The notes: generated by a model from the letters alone, not told the origin. 41,237 nt of DNA from a virus (IMGVR_UViG_3300042112_000276:1-41237), one strand, 5' to 3'. Counted from the stretch's first letter, positions 4,943-13,064 are shown. A program made the numbers and translations.

Positions 4943-4962
4943 TTTACTCTGTACAGAGTAGA
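4943..4962 (+). repeat. 20-bp near-palindrome, copy 6
   Basis: TTTACTCTGTACAGAGTAGA, identical to copy 5, core at 4947-4958, with the same U-G position (4944 opposite 4961). The following bases, GAAAGGTAGTGC, also match copy 5, so palindrome and ribosome binding site form one repeated unit of about 30 bases. Confidence 0.85.
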
Positions 4963-4975
4963 AAGGTAGTGCGTT

Positions 4976-7486
4976 ATGTGTAAGGTCAGGAAAGTTAAAG
5001 TGTGCGGAGTTGATTACACTCTTTATGGCATGGCTGAGCATGCCAAGCTAAACAAGATGACAATGCAAAGGGACAGTCACCCGTACTTCATCCCAACGGA
5101 TGAAGGCCACTATGTCAAAGCGAGGGATCAGCTGTGGTACCATGCAATGAAGTTTGCGCAGGGCGTAATGCGCAACGGGTTTGGCAGTTATTCAAATTAT
5201 CGAGTTGCAAACCAAGGCTACAAAGAATCTTCAAATCACCCAGCTGATGTGTTCTACGGCGAGATGAGATCTTTGTTTATGCGCAACCTTTTGCGTGATG
5301 ACGCAAGCTATCATCGCATACACAAGCACATAAAGTCTGCGCTGCGCAGATACTTTGCGTCAGCTCAGTCTAGGTGCAAAAGCCACAGCTATTTTATGAC
5401 TGACAAAGAACTAGGATTAGCAGCAGACTATACTCATCCTATCACAAACCACGACCTCAAACACTATCTTGGTTTCAGGAATTATGTGGTCTGCTATGTC
5501 GTTGGCTATTACCCGGCTTGGCCGTTTATATCCGAAGTTGCCACAAAATCAGCTGCCCGAAGCGCAGAAGACTCAAGGTGGCACGGCAACCTTACTGGTA
5601 TTGCGACTAAGCAGTACTACCCTGACAGCTATTACTCAAATCCTGTTAACGACAAGGTTGGCAGCGTGTTTCAAGACAACGAGCAATCCTTGCTCGAGAT
5701 ATTCAGCAGGCTTAAGCGCAAGACAACCAAGGTTGTCAACGGTTTACACAGTTTTCAAACTTACTCAAGCAGCGCCCGTGATGTGCTTAACAAGTACATC
5801 CCTGACGAAGTGGTTAGAATGGGTCTTAACATAATGGCTGACTATGTCGGTCACATGATGGCCCGTGTGTTCATGGGGTGCATTCGCATCACTAGAGAGG
5901 ACACCAAGAACGATGATCCGGCCAGCGTTTTTAATGATGAATGCGGATGGACATACGGCATCCTTAGCGTTGACATGGTTTTTGGAAGCAAGTCAACGCC
6001 GTCAGATCCCAGACTTGCTAGGCGCCAAAGCGACTACGAATCAGGGCTTGCTATAAATCCCATTCATTATAACTGCGATTGGAACGCCCACTTCCGCAAG
6101 CATCGTTACTGCATACAGTCACCAAAGAATCTTAGAACTGTCACCCGATGTCTGGTCAAGTCTAGGACTATGCACAATTACATGTACAACACTCACACTC
6201 CAAGCCAGCGCAACGCTATTGCGTCAGGCATGATGTGGTTCAAGGGTGTCGATGCCGGTTTCAAGTTTGAGTACCTGCTTGATGACATGTACTCCACCAA
6301 GATTGACAATGCAACCTTTGGTAAATCGTGCGTGTCAGTTTACCAAGAAGATAAGAAAGGTAGGCGTGGGTGGGACGATGCTCGAATGTCAAGTGGACTT
6401 TCATCTCCGCTGGATCGTGAAGTCAGTCACGCTTTGAATTTCATCGGCACCACTGCGTATGAGAAGCACCCATATATTTCAGGCACAAGATCTATCCGCA
6501 GTATGTTTGTGACGCCACGGTTCTTTGACCGTGTGTTTGCCCGTGGACTGACTTGGTCTGGCGGGATGACGACCCATGTTTACAGCAAGCCAAGGGATAT
6601 CGGCAGTGACATGATCGTGTACGAGGGGGTGCGTATTGATCACGGATGTGACATGAGTAACATGGGCGCAACCCAATTCCAGAAGTATGTTGATTCCAGT
6701 CGTGACACCGTTTCCCAGCATCAGCGTGTGTTCGTCAAGCACAAGCCAACCGGCGTAACCTTTGCCATCAAATGCGACACGATGAAGCCTGTCACTGTAG
6801 ACATGGTGAATGGCCGGAAAGTGTTCAGCAACCTGCCACGCTATGACGATGTGTGCCAGCATGAGGTGAGCAAGGAAATCACAGAGGCTTTCTCAAGCTT
6901 TCTCGCCGAGATGGAAACCATGGATTCCATGCGCATCTTCAGCACTGAGGGCAGACACATGCACGACAGCTTGGAGGAAGATCTTGGCACTAAGCAGGGG
7001 TTCAATCTGGTGAAGATGAAAACCAAGTATCTCAACATGGAATACGATCTTACTGACCCGATGATTGCCACCAATGCACGGGCGCTTGTCAAGAAATTGC
7101 ACAGGGAATCAGGCAACGCCATCGCCACGGCGCATGACTGTCGCAATCTGGCTGGGCATATCATCGCCCCGATGCTATTCAATCATGCAATCAATTGCTT
7201 CAACTCCATATTCATCCGATGCCATGACAACCTTTACATGTCACGCACTGGGCCGAAGGACAACAGCAAGTTTGACAATCACGCCAACGACACCTATCGC
7301 ATCGTGGTGGCTGACAGTCACGGAAGTGCAGTGACCGAGCATGTTTTCCCATGGTGCTACACGGTTGACAGGATGAAGAACGAGGACATGCAGCTGCGCA
7401 ACGATGTCATCGAGGTCGGCAAATCTTTCATAAGTTCCACAGACTTCCCAAGTGTAATCAGGAGTAAGACTATTTGTAATAAATAA
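4976..7486 (+). CDS. Large orphan protein (836 aa) of the MoxR/VWA module
   Basis: I do not recognise this protein. It is soluble-looking, with no signal peptide or clear membrane segment, and is rich in His, Tyr, Met, Ser and Asn. Cys residues are scattered through it, including near both ends. No Walker, nuclease, polymerase or protease motif is evident. ATG 4976 has AGAAAGGTAG upstream within the repeated palindrome/binding-site unit that also precedes the gene at 2765, which ties it to the ATPase and VWA genes in regulation. The long open frame and strong binding site leave little doubt that it is a gene. A role as substrate, scaffold or effector of the ATPase/VWA pair is a guess from position only. 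Confidence 0.8.
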   Translation: MCKVRKVKVCGVDYTLYGMAEHAKLNKMTMQRDSHPYFIPTDEGHYVKARDQLWYHAMKFAQGVMRNGFGSYSNYRVANQGYKESSNHPADVFYGEMRSLFMRNLLRDDASYHRIHKHIKSALRRYFASAQSRCKSHSYFMTDKELGLAADYTHPITNHDLKHYLGFRNYVVCYVVGYYPAWPFISEVATKSAARSAEDSRWHGNLTGIATKQYYPDSYYSNPVNDKVGSVFQDNEQSLLEIFSRLKRKTTKVVNGLHSFQTYSSSARDVLNKYIPDEVVRMGLNIMADYVGHMMARVFMGCIRITREDTKNDDPASVFNDECGWTYGILSVDMVFGSKSTPSDPRLARRQSDYESGLAINPIHYNCDWNAHFRKHRYCIQSPKNLRTVTRCLVKSRTMHNYMYNTHTPSQRNAIASGMMWFKGVDAGFKFEYLLDDMYSTKIDNATFGKSCVSVYQEDKKGRRGWDDARMSSGLSSPLDREVSHALNFIGTTAYEKHPYISGTRSIRSMFVTPRFFDRVFARGLTWSGGMTTHVYSKPRDIGSDMIVYEGVRIDHGCDMSNMGATQFQKYVDSSRDTVSQHQRVFVKHKPTGVTFAIKCDTMKPVTVDMVNGRKVFSNLPRYDDVCQHEVSKEITEAFSSFLAEMETMDSMRIFSTEGRHMHDSLEEDLGTKQGFNLVKMKTKYLNMEYDLTDPMIATNARALVKKLHRESGNAIATAHDCRNLAGHIIAPMLFNHAINCFNSIFIRCHDNLYMSRTGPKDNSKFDNHANDTYRIVVADSHGSAVTEHVFPWCYTVDRMKNEDMQLRNDVIEVGKSFISSTDFPSVIRSKTICNK

Positions 7487-7502
7487 AAATATTGGCATAG
7501 AC

Positions 7503-7534
7503 AAGTGGAGGTTATTTGTTTACAACTTCCACTT
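7503..7534 (+). promoter_or_regulatory. Long hairpin before the 7563 gene
   Basis: AAGTGGAGGTT (7503-7513) pairs with AACTTCCACTT (7524-7534), an 11-bp stem with one G-T wobble and a 10-base loop. No T run follows, so it is more likely an mRNA processing or stabilising hairpin than a terminator. Confidence 0.55.
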
Positions 7535-7562
7535 CACCACTACCATAACGAAAGGATACACA

Positions 7563-7916
7563 ATGGCTAGTCGAACAGAGCATGGGTTTAAAATCGTAAA
7601 GGACAAGGAAACCAAGCACAAGTATTTTGCCGAGCTTGTGCTATGCGAGGTGGCCGGTACACTGGACGGACAAGTCGCAATCGTGTGCGTTGGCGAGGTT
7701 AAGAAGCAGCGCACCTCAGGCAAGCCAATCGTAACATTCCCAATGTCATCAACTCCACAGGAAAAAGAAGCCCAGTGGCTTCTGGCCAAGGCTATTTGCG
7801 AATGGCTAAATCTTATCCTGCCTGATACCATGAGAACCATGGCTGTCGGTAGCCAAATACCTGACGGGTTTGGGGAGAAGTATGTAACAGTAAGAAGGGT
7901 CAGGGATGACGAATGA
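7563..7916 (+). CDS. Hypothetical protein (117 aa)
   Basis: I do not recognise this family. The product has a mixed, probably alpha/beta pattern: a basic N-terminus, then hydrophobic strands (YFAELVLCEVAG, QVAIVCVGEV), a helix with Trp and Leu (WLLAKAICEWLNLIL), and a charged end. ATG 7563 has CGAAAGGATA upstream. Its last bases overlap the start of the next gene (ATGA), so the two are translationally coupled. A conserved long hairpin precedes it. Confidence 0.7.
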   Translation: MASRTEHGFKIVKDKETKHKYFAELVLCEVAGTLDGQVAIVCVGEVKKQRTSGKPIVTFPMSSTPQEKEAQWLLAKAICEWLNLILPDTMRTMAVGSQIPDGFGEKYVTVRRVRDDE

Positions 7917-8452
7917 AAATCAACATGAACACAGACAAGACACTGAATTCGTGGTTCAGATGCTGCAAGAAAAAACTTCTCAGGCATAAGAACAATTACG
8001 GTTACAAGGTGGTAGTCAACATCAACATTACTGGAACACCTGACGAGCAGATTTGGAAATGCGTATTTGATGGGTACAACAAAAGCGTTGAGCATTGGAT
8101 AACGCTTGACAAAAGCTGCCTAGATGACGACACCGGGTCAAACAGTGCGCTGGACAAGTTGTCTAATGCAGTGCTAAACAAAAGAATAATTACGACCCAA
8201 TGGCTGGAGCATGACATAGATCGCAATGGTGCGTCAGGCGTCATAGGTTCGTGCGTTGAGAAGTATAGCAGCGTGTTTGATTTTATTTGCGAATATAACA
8301 ACATGAGGGAGACAATCGACAGCAAGTCGCAACTAGCATCAAACATAATTTACCGGACTGCAGGTGTTTATGGTGACGCTGTGATCATTGGTTTTAGTGA
8401 GAAGAATATCACTGAAAAGTTGGAGTTGGAAACTATAAAGTTATTCTCTTGA
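7913..8452 (+). CDS. Hypothetical protein (179 aa)
   Basis: I do not recognise this family. The product has a basic start with CCKKKLLRHK, a beta-like stretch (YKVVVNINITG), then mostly polar sequence with several Asp/Asn runs, and ends in a short helix. The start overlaps the stop of the preceding gene as ATGA, and the ribosome may simply continue, since no strong separate binding site is seen. The serine recombinase gene follows after 12 bases. Confidence 0.65.
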   Translation: MKINMNTDKTLNSWFRCCKKKLLRHKNNYGYKVVVNINITGTPDEQIWKCVFDGYNKSVEHWITLDKSCLDDDTGSNSALDKLSNAVLNKRIITTQWLEHDIDRNGASGVIGSCVEKYSSVFDFICEYNNMRETIDSKSQLASNIIYRTAGVYGDAVIIGFSEKNITEKLELETIKLFS

Positions 8453-8464
8453 AAGGAGATTACC

Positions 8465-9610
8465 ATGGGGAAAGTTTACGGATATGTCAGGGGTAGCACC
8501 AGCAAGCAGGAGCTTACACTGCTTGCGCAGACCGAGTGTCTGCAACGGTTCTATGATTACAAGTTTAAATCCACACATGAATTCGAGATCGTTGAGGACG
8601 CAGCAACCAGCGCAACCAAGTCGTTTGAGAACAGGACTGGCGGGGCTAGGATCCTCAGGATAACCAAGCCGGGTGACGCAGTGATAGTCACCAAGCTTGA
8701 CCGTGCGTTCCGCAATATGCGGGACATGGCGCACACCATGGAGATACTCAAGGAGCGTGGGGTCGCAGTGCATTTGTTGGACATCAATGTCTCCACGGAC
8801 TCAGATGTCGGCAAGCTTATGGCTGGAATCCTAGCGTCAGTCGCAGACTTTGAGAGGTCGCGGATTGTGACTAGGACAAGGGAAGTGCAAGGTGTCAGAA
8901 AGAAATATGTCGAGGAGTTTTTCGTAGGACAGAAACCTTTCAACACCGAGGCTTCTCTTGGGTATCGCAACACCCCATACTGCTGGAGATGGAGCAAGGA
9001 ACACAAGCGTGGGTTTGAGATGCCAGAAGAAAAAGCTATTGGGGAACACATCTTCAAGGTGTACCTCAGGACATTGGCGCAGGTCAAGGCTTCAGGGTAC
9101 GAGGGCAGGATGAAACGCCACCCTGCCCAGCGCCAAAAGAAACGCAATCTTCTTCAGCAGATTCGCAGGACTTTGCTTTCAAGAAGAATGAAGAAGTCAA
9201 AGGAGCTAGAGAGTATCAGGCAGATGGCTGGAACATGCGACCCAAAAATAATTGCCACCTGCCGTGTGACTGCGATCAACAAGATCAAGGAGGAGATCAG
9301 CAAGAAGATTGGTTACGCCAAGGATGTCAGGGTTGGGCCGTCACCTGAGAATGTCGCAACAGGAATGGTTGACAACCATCAGTACACCAAGAGAACACAC
9401 ATCACTTATCGCCTTGTACTTGAAGAGCTTGAACGCACCGGGTTCGAGCTTCCAGAAACTGTCGCCAATCAAAGGTGCTGGACTCACGGGCGAAAACAAA
9501 TCAGAAACGGCAAGTCAGGCTGGACTCTTAAGCTTGTAAGTTTGTATGTCAGGAATGAACTCAAACTTTTGAAGGGAGGTTCCAATGGCAAGGTTGCCAC
9601 AGCCCGATAG
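8465..9610 (+). CDS. Serine recombinase (resolvase/invertase family)
   Basis: The 381-aa product has the catalytic domain of serine recombinases, which cut and rejoin DNA through a covalent phosphoserine link. The N-terminus YGYVRGSTSKQ holds the catalytic Ser. TKLDRAFRN matches the KLDR motif, and GILASVADFERSRIVTRT matches the conserved E-helix of the family. After about residue 145 the protein is strongly basic, with an Arg/Lys-rich stretch around 215-245, and I see no Cys zinc ribbon typical of large integrases. ATG 8465 has GAAAGGAG upstream. It may be the phage integrase, or act in resolution or inversion; no attachment site can be named. The six near-palindromes are possible but unproven sites. 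Confidence 0.85.
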   Translation: MGKVYGYVRGSTSKQELTLLAQTECLQRFYDYKFKSTHEFEIVEDAATSATKSFENRTGGARILRITKPGDAVIVTKLDRAFRNMRDMAHTMEILKERGVAVHLLDINVSTDSDVGKLMAGILASVADFERSRIVTRTREVQGVRKKYVEEFFVGQKPFNTEASLGYRNTPYCWRWSKEHKRGFEMPEEKAIGEHIFKVYLRTLAQVKASGYEGRMKRHPAQRQKKRNLLQQIRRTLLSRRMKKSKELESIRQMAGTCDPKIIATCRVTAINKIKEEISKKIGYAKDVRVGPSPENVATGMVDNHQYTKRTHITYRLVLEELERTGFELPETVANQRCWTHGRKQIRNGKSGWTLKLVSLYVRNELKLLKGGSNGKVATAR

Positions 9611-9887
9611 GGTTCCGAGTGCGAACGAGGTTTTGTTTTGCGAGGTGATGAAGGTTTATGTCAAGGCCGGGTACACAAAGCCTATGGAAAAGCAAGCCCT
9701 TGAGCTGGCAAGAATTCTCCTGTTTCCAAAGCAATCCAACGCCTTTGCCATTGCCATGGAGTACGGGAACCACACGCTGCTTAGTGCAGCAAAGGTTTCC
9801 GTACTCATAAACCCCGGAAAGGAACCGCTTCCTGTGGCTGATGTCACACAGGCAAAGGATATTTACGAGGAGTATTTCGATGACTAA
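9585..9887 (+). CDS. Small hypothetical protein (100 aa)
   Basis: I do not recognise this family. The product is mostly helical in appearance, with 'MEKQALELARILL' and an acidic tail (YEEYFDD). The gene starts inside the end of the recombinase gene with GAAGGGAGG nine bases upstream, and its stop overlaps the following gene by 8 bases, so it belongs to a tightly packed operon. Confidence 0.65.
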   Translation: MARLPQPDRVPSANEVLFCEVMKVYVKAGYTKPMEKQALELARILLFPKQSNAFAIAMEYGNHTLLSAAKVSVLINPGKEPLPVADVTQAKDIYEEYFDD

Positions 9888-10170
9888 GAGCTTGTTTGGT
9901 CAGGTGTCAAAGACTATAAGGGAGCGTGGTAAATACTACGGGAAACCTGAGGACAACTATCGGAGGACTGCAGATCTGTGGTCTGAGATCCTAAAGACAA
10001 AGGTTAAACCTAAGGATGTGCTGCTGTGCATGGTGGCGACAAAACTGTGCAGGGAAATAGCTAGGCACAAGAGAGACAACATAGTGGACATGGCAGGATA
10101 CCTAACACTTTACATAAACATGGAGGACAAGTCGTGCAAAAGATTTACGAAACGGAAAAAAATAAAATAA
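9880..10170 (+). CDS. DUF6378-like small phage protein
   Basis: The 96-aa product matches the DUF6378 pattern of small phage proteins: a 'YGKPEDNY ... LWSEIL' start, 'KPKDVLLCMVATKLCR' in the middle and 'DNIVDMAGYLTLY' near the end. Their function is unknown, although they commonly sit among phage replication and recombination genes, as here. The start is taken at ATG 9880 rather than an upstream frame extension to 9841, because the family pattern begins soon after it. It ends inside the next gene. Confidence 0.7.
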   Translation: MTKSLFGQVSKTIRERGKYYGKPEDNYRRTADLWSEILKTKVKPKDVLLCMVATKLCREIARHKRDNIVDMAGYLTLYINMEDKSCKRFTKRKKIK

Positions 10171-10604
10171 ATGAGAAAACTATTGCTGCTCGCATCGAAC
10201 AATATATGGATTGCGAAATGATTGAGGCTCCACGCAAATGGGAGATTGACTACATCGCACGGCGTGGTGACAAGATTGCTGCGTGGGTTGAAATCAAACA
10301 AAGAAACTACACCATGGCAGAAATTAATATGTTCGGCGGTTACATGCTGTCACTTAAGAAGTGGATGTTCGCCAAGACTTTGTTTGACATGACAGGCGTG
10401 AAGTTTGCCTTGGCGATAGGAGCCAAGGACGGGATATACATAGGAAGCTTTGATTGTTTTTACAATCAAAACATAATCTTGGGAGGCAGAAAAGATCGCA
10501 ACGACATTGAGGATATTGAACCGTGCGTGTTGATACCTACTACTAAATTTTATAAGATCTCTGAAAGGATTAATTATGGACAGGAACGAGTGGCTCAAAG
10601 CTAG
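10134..10604 (+). CDS. PD-(D/E)XK nuclease-like protein
   Basis: The 156-aa product has a PD-(D/E)XK-like core: Asp in WEIDYIARRG, then a strand and the motif AWVEIK, followed by a helix rich in Met, Leu and Trp. This matches small phage proteins I take to be nuclease-fold members, and an endonuclease role in recombination would suit the neighbours. It starts at GTG 10134, supported by GGAGG seven bases upstream, inside the preceding gene. Its end overlaps the exonuclease gene. Activity is inferred from the motif only. Confidence 0.55.
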   Translation: MQKIYETEKNKINEKTIAARIEQYMDCEMIEAPRKWEIDYIARRGDKIAAWVEIKQRNYTMAEINMFGGYMLSLKKWMFAKTLFDMTGVKFALAIGAKDGIYIGSFDCFYNQNIILGGRKDRNDIEDIEPCVLIPTTKFYKISERINYGQERVAQS

Positions 10605-11460
10605 GAAGCGTGGGGTTGGTGCCAGTGACATGAGCGCATTGGCCGGAGTTAACCCATACAAGTCTGCGTTTGAAATTTATCTGGACAAGACATCGGACGA
10701 AGTCAACGAATTCTCCAACCAGTTTACCCATTGGGGGAACATCCTTGAGCCTGTGGTAGCTGACGAGTTCGCACGGGTGACCGGTGCTGTGGTCAAGGCT
10801 CCACCTCAGCAGATCATGCAGCTTGCCGAACATCCCCACATCATGGCGTCACTGGACAGGGTCGCTGTCATGCCTGACGGAGAGGAGGTTGTGGTTGAGA
10901 TCAAGACCACATCGTCACGCAACGCCAGCAAATGGGGCGAGCAAATGACAGACCAGATACCGATTCAGTATTTGGTGCAGGTGCATTACCAGATGGGTGT
11001 CAGCGGACACAAGACTGCGTATGTACCAGTGTTGATTGACACTTCAGATTTCAGGATATACAAAGTCGAAAGAGATGATGATGTCATCAAGAGCTTGCAG
11101 GATTTGGCCCATGAATTTTGGGACAGGGTGATCAACAAAAACCCGCCACCACCTGACACTACAAGTCCGGCTGGCAGGGAGTTAATAAAGAAATTCAAAG
11201 CAGTATCAGGCAAGAGCGTTGACTTGCCAGTAGAGAGCGTCACTTTGCTGCAGACTTACCTTGACAGCAAGGAGAAAGAGGCAGCAGCAAATGAGGAGAA
11301 GGAGAAGGCGCAAGCTGACATTATTCTCCTGATGGGTGACGCAGAGATCGGAAGGTTTCCAACAGGTGGCGTAATAGAAAGGCGGTTGGTAGAACGCAAG
11401 GAGTTTACAGTTAAGCCCGGTACATTTTACAAAACTACATTTAAATTGAAAGAGGATTAG
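10576..11460 (+). CDS. YqaJ/lambda-Exo family exonuclease
   Basis: The 294-aa product is a YqaJ viral recombinase-type nuclease, which resects double-stranded DNA ends and hands the strand to an annealase. It opens with RKRGVGASDMSALAGVNPY, the family signature. Catalytic residues fit Glu58 (GNILEP), Asp94 (SLDRVAV) and the EIK motif at 108-110. A C-terminal charged coiled-coil follows (about 225-250). The start has GAAAGGATT upstream and lies inside the preceding gene. The RecT gene follows two bases after its stop, and the two form a classic phage recombination pair. Confidence 0.92.
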   Translation: MDRNEWLKARKRGVGASDMSALAGVNPYKSAFEIYLDKTSDEVNEFSNQFTHWGNILEPVVADEFARVTGAVVKAPPQQIMQLAEHPHIMASLDRVAVMPDGEEVVVEIKTTSSRNASKWGEQMTDQIPIQYLVQVHYQMGVSGHKTAYVPVLIDTSDFRIYKVERDDDVIKSLQDLAHEFWDRVINKNPPPPDTTSPAGRELIKKFKAVSGKSVDLPVESVTLLQTYLDSKEKEAAANEEKEKAQADIILLMGDAEIGRFPTGGVIERRLVERKEFTVKPGTFYKTTFKLKED

Positions 11461-11462
11461 CC

Positions 11463-12317
11463 ATGAGTACAGAAATAGCAACTACATCAAACAAGACCAA
11501 GGAATTGAGGACATTCCTAAATGACCCTAGGGTCAAGGAACAGATATCCTTGGCATGCGCAGCCACTGTGAAGCCTGACAAGCTGATACGCACAGCCATG
11601 ACACTGGTGCAGACAACCCCTGACTTGATGGATTGCTCACAGGCCAGCATTCTAGCAGGGATAGTCAAGGCAGCTGAGCTGAACATCGAGTTGACTGGCG
11701 CCCTTGGACAAGCTTACCTAGTACCGTATCGTGGGAAGGGCGGGGCGGTGGCCAACTTCCAGATAGGATACCGGGGCTTGGTTGAGCTGGCGTACAGGTC
11801 GGACAAGATCCTCAGGTTTGACGCACGGGTAGTGTACTCAAAGGATAAGTTTAGCATCAGCTATTCAGACAACCCGTGCTTTAGTCATCAGCCGTATCTT
11901 GGCGGTGACCCCGGTGACATCATTGGGTTTTATAGCAGCGTGTTCTTCAAGAACAACGCCAGTGATCTTGAGTACATGAGCTTGGCCCAGATCATAGATC
12001 ACAAGGAAAGGTATTCCAAGGCTGGAGCGTTATCCCCATGGAACACGGCGTTCACGGAGATGGCCAAAAAGACTGTGATCAAAAAGCTGGCAAAGCGTTT
12101 GCCTTTATGCACTGAACTCCACAGTGCAATTGACGAGGACGAAAGACCATATCACGGCGTTGGCTTTTCGGTTCCACCAATGGAAATTCCTGTTGATATT
12201 AAAGCCATTAAACAGGATGATACACCTAGGCGAACCAAGACCAGCATGCTTAAAGAAACACTAAGCAAGCCGGATAGCTCTGAGATTCTGGAAGGCACGG
12301 AGGGCGATTCTAAATAG
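11463..12317 (+). CDS. recT: RecT family single-strand annealing protein
   Basis: The 284-aa product matches RecT: helical N-terminus, then 'IRTAMTLVQTTPDLMDCS', 'SILAGIVKAAELNIEL', 'LGQAYLVPYRGKGG', and 'NFQIGYRGLVELAYRS', all hallmark segments. Residues around 150-200 carry the conserved 'WNTAFTEMAKKTVIKKLAK' motif. It anneals complementary strands after end resection by the exonuclease encoded just upstream. The C-terminal 50 residues are polar and variable, as usual. ATG 11463 has GAAAGAGGA upstream. A strong terminator follows at 12349-12379. Confidence 0.95.
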   Translation: MSTEIATTSNKTKELRTFLNDPRVKEQISLACAATVKPDKLIRTAMTLVQTTPDLMDCSQASILAGIVKAAELNIELTGALGQAYLVPYRGKGGAVANFQIGYRGLVELAYRSDKILRFDARVVYSKDKFSISYSDNPCFSHQPYLGGDPGDIIGFYSSVFFKNNASDLEYMSLAQIIDHKERYSKAGALSPWNTAFTEMAKKTVIKKLAKRLPLCTELHSAIDEDERPYHGVGFSVPPMEIPVDIKAIKQDDTPRRTKTSMLKETLSKPDSSEILEGTEGDSK

Positions 12318-12348
12318 CGTGTTCAGGTTAAATGACATGCGACAAGCA

Positions 12349-12379
12349 CAGGGGTTACATAAGTGACCCCTGTTTTTTT
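12349..12379 (+). terminator. Intrinsic terminator after recT
   Basis: CAGGGGTTAC (12349-12358) pairs with GTGACCCCTG (12363-12372), one wobble, around loop ATAA, followed by seven T residues. It ends only 15 bases before the start codon at 12395, so it may act as an attenuator for the last two early genes. Confidence 0.9.
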
Positions 12380-12394
12380 AGACAGGAGTTATTA

Positions 12395-12760
12395 ATGGCA
12401 GACCTTCTTTACTTCAACAAACAAGACAAGTCAATTGACAAAGAGGAATGGTCTAATCTTATCAGGGATCCGTCTTACACTAACGAGGGATACTACAGCA
12501 AGCACGACCTAGAGCTGAACCTCAGCTGGATAGGCGTTTGCTGGGACGAGGAGAAGAATCCAAAGACTTGGTGTTTGAGTCTTGAGACAGTGGACGAGCT
12601 TGGCTATGTGCAGTCAATCAGGAATTTTGTGAACGGGAAAGACAAGGCTGTTAGCGAATTCATAAGAGTAAAGAAAATGATGGATGATGGCTCGATCTTT
12701 CAAGTCGGATTTAAGAAAGAGCGTGAGAAAAAAAAGCGGAAGAACAATGAAAAGAAATAA
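12395..12760 (+). CDS. Hypothetical protein with Lys-rich tail
   Basis: The 121-aa product is unknown to me. It has a central 'LELNLSWIGVCWDEEKNPKTW' stretch and ends in a strongly basic tail (KKEREKKKRKNN) typical of nucleic-acid contact. The frame is open from 12332 through the terminator, but ATG 12395 with GACAGGAG upstream is the better start. Its end overlaps the start of the DUF1064 gene. Confidence 0.7.
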   Translation: MADLLYFNKQDKSIDKEEWSNLIRDPSYTNEGYYSKHDLELNLSWIGVCWDEEKNPKTWCLSLETVDELGYVQSIRNFVNGKDKAVSEFIRVKKMMDDGSIFQVGFKKEREKKKRKNNEKK

Positions 12761-13064
12761 GTACAACAACCGTATTGTGGTGGTGAACGGAATCAAATTC
12801 CACTCACAGAAGGAGGGCAAACGGTATGCTGAACTTTTACTTCTTTTAAGAGGGGGGGTGATCTCAGATCTAGCGACACAGGTGCCGTATCTGATCACCG
12901 TCAACGGTAAAAAGATATGTCGATATGTCGCTGACTTCGTGTACCGTGACCTGCAAACTCACGGTACCGTAGTCGAAGATGTCAAGGGATACAGGACTGA
13001 GATTTATAAATTAAAAAAGAAATTGGTAGAAGCTATTTACGATTTTAAAATCACTGAGATATAG
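12747..13064 (+). CDS. DUF1064 nuclease-like protein
   Basis: The 105-aa product matches the phage family DUF1064 (PF06356). It begins with a basic KYNN stretch and 'NGIKFHSQKEGKRYAEL', then 'GVISDLATQVPYLI', 'CRYVADFVYRDL' and 'VVEDVKGYRTEIYKLKKKL'. The D-F ... E-D-V-K arrangement resembles a PD-(D/E)XK nuclease core, and the family is thought to act in phage recombination or DNA processing, though direct evidence is limited. The frame starts at 12684, but ATG 12747 fits the family start. It is the last early gene and overlaps the end of the convergent late operon by 14 bases. Confidence 0.8.
   Translation: MKRNKYNNRIVVVNGIKFHSQKEGKRYAELLLLLRGGVISDLATQVPYLITVNGKKICRYVADFVYRDLQTHGTVVEDVKGYRTEIYKLKKKLVEAIYDFKITEI

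Noticed and set aside
447-4962. Near-palindromes as LexA boxes
   Set aside because: The core does not match LexA sites I know, most copies lie downstream of promoters rather than over them, and symmetry breaks favour RNA pairing.
13041-13052. GATTTTAAAATC palindrome as a bidirectional terminator between the convergent blocks
   Set aside because: It is AT-only in the stem, has no loop and no T run; too weak to act as a terminator.
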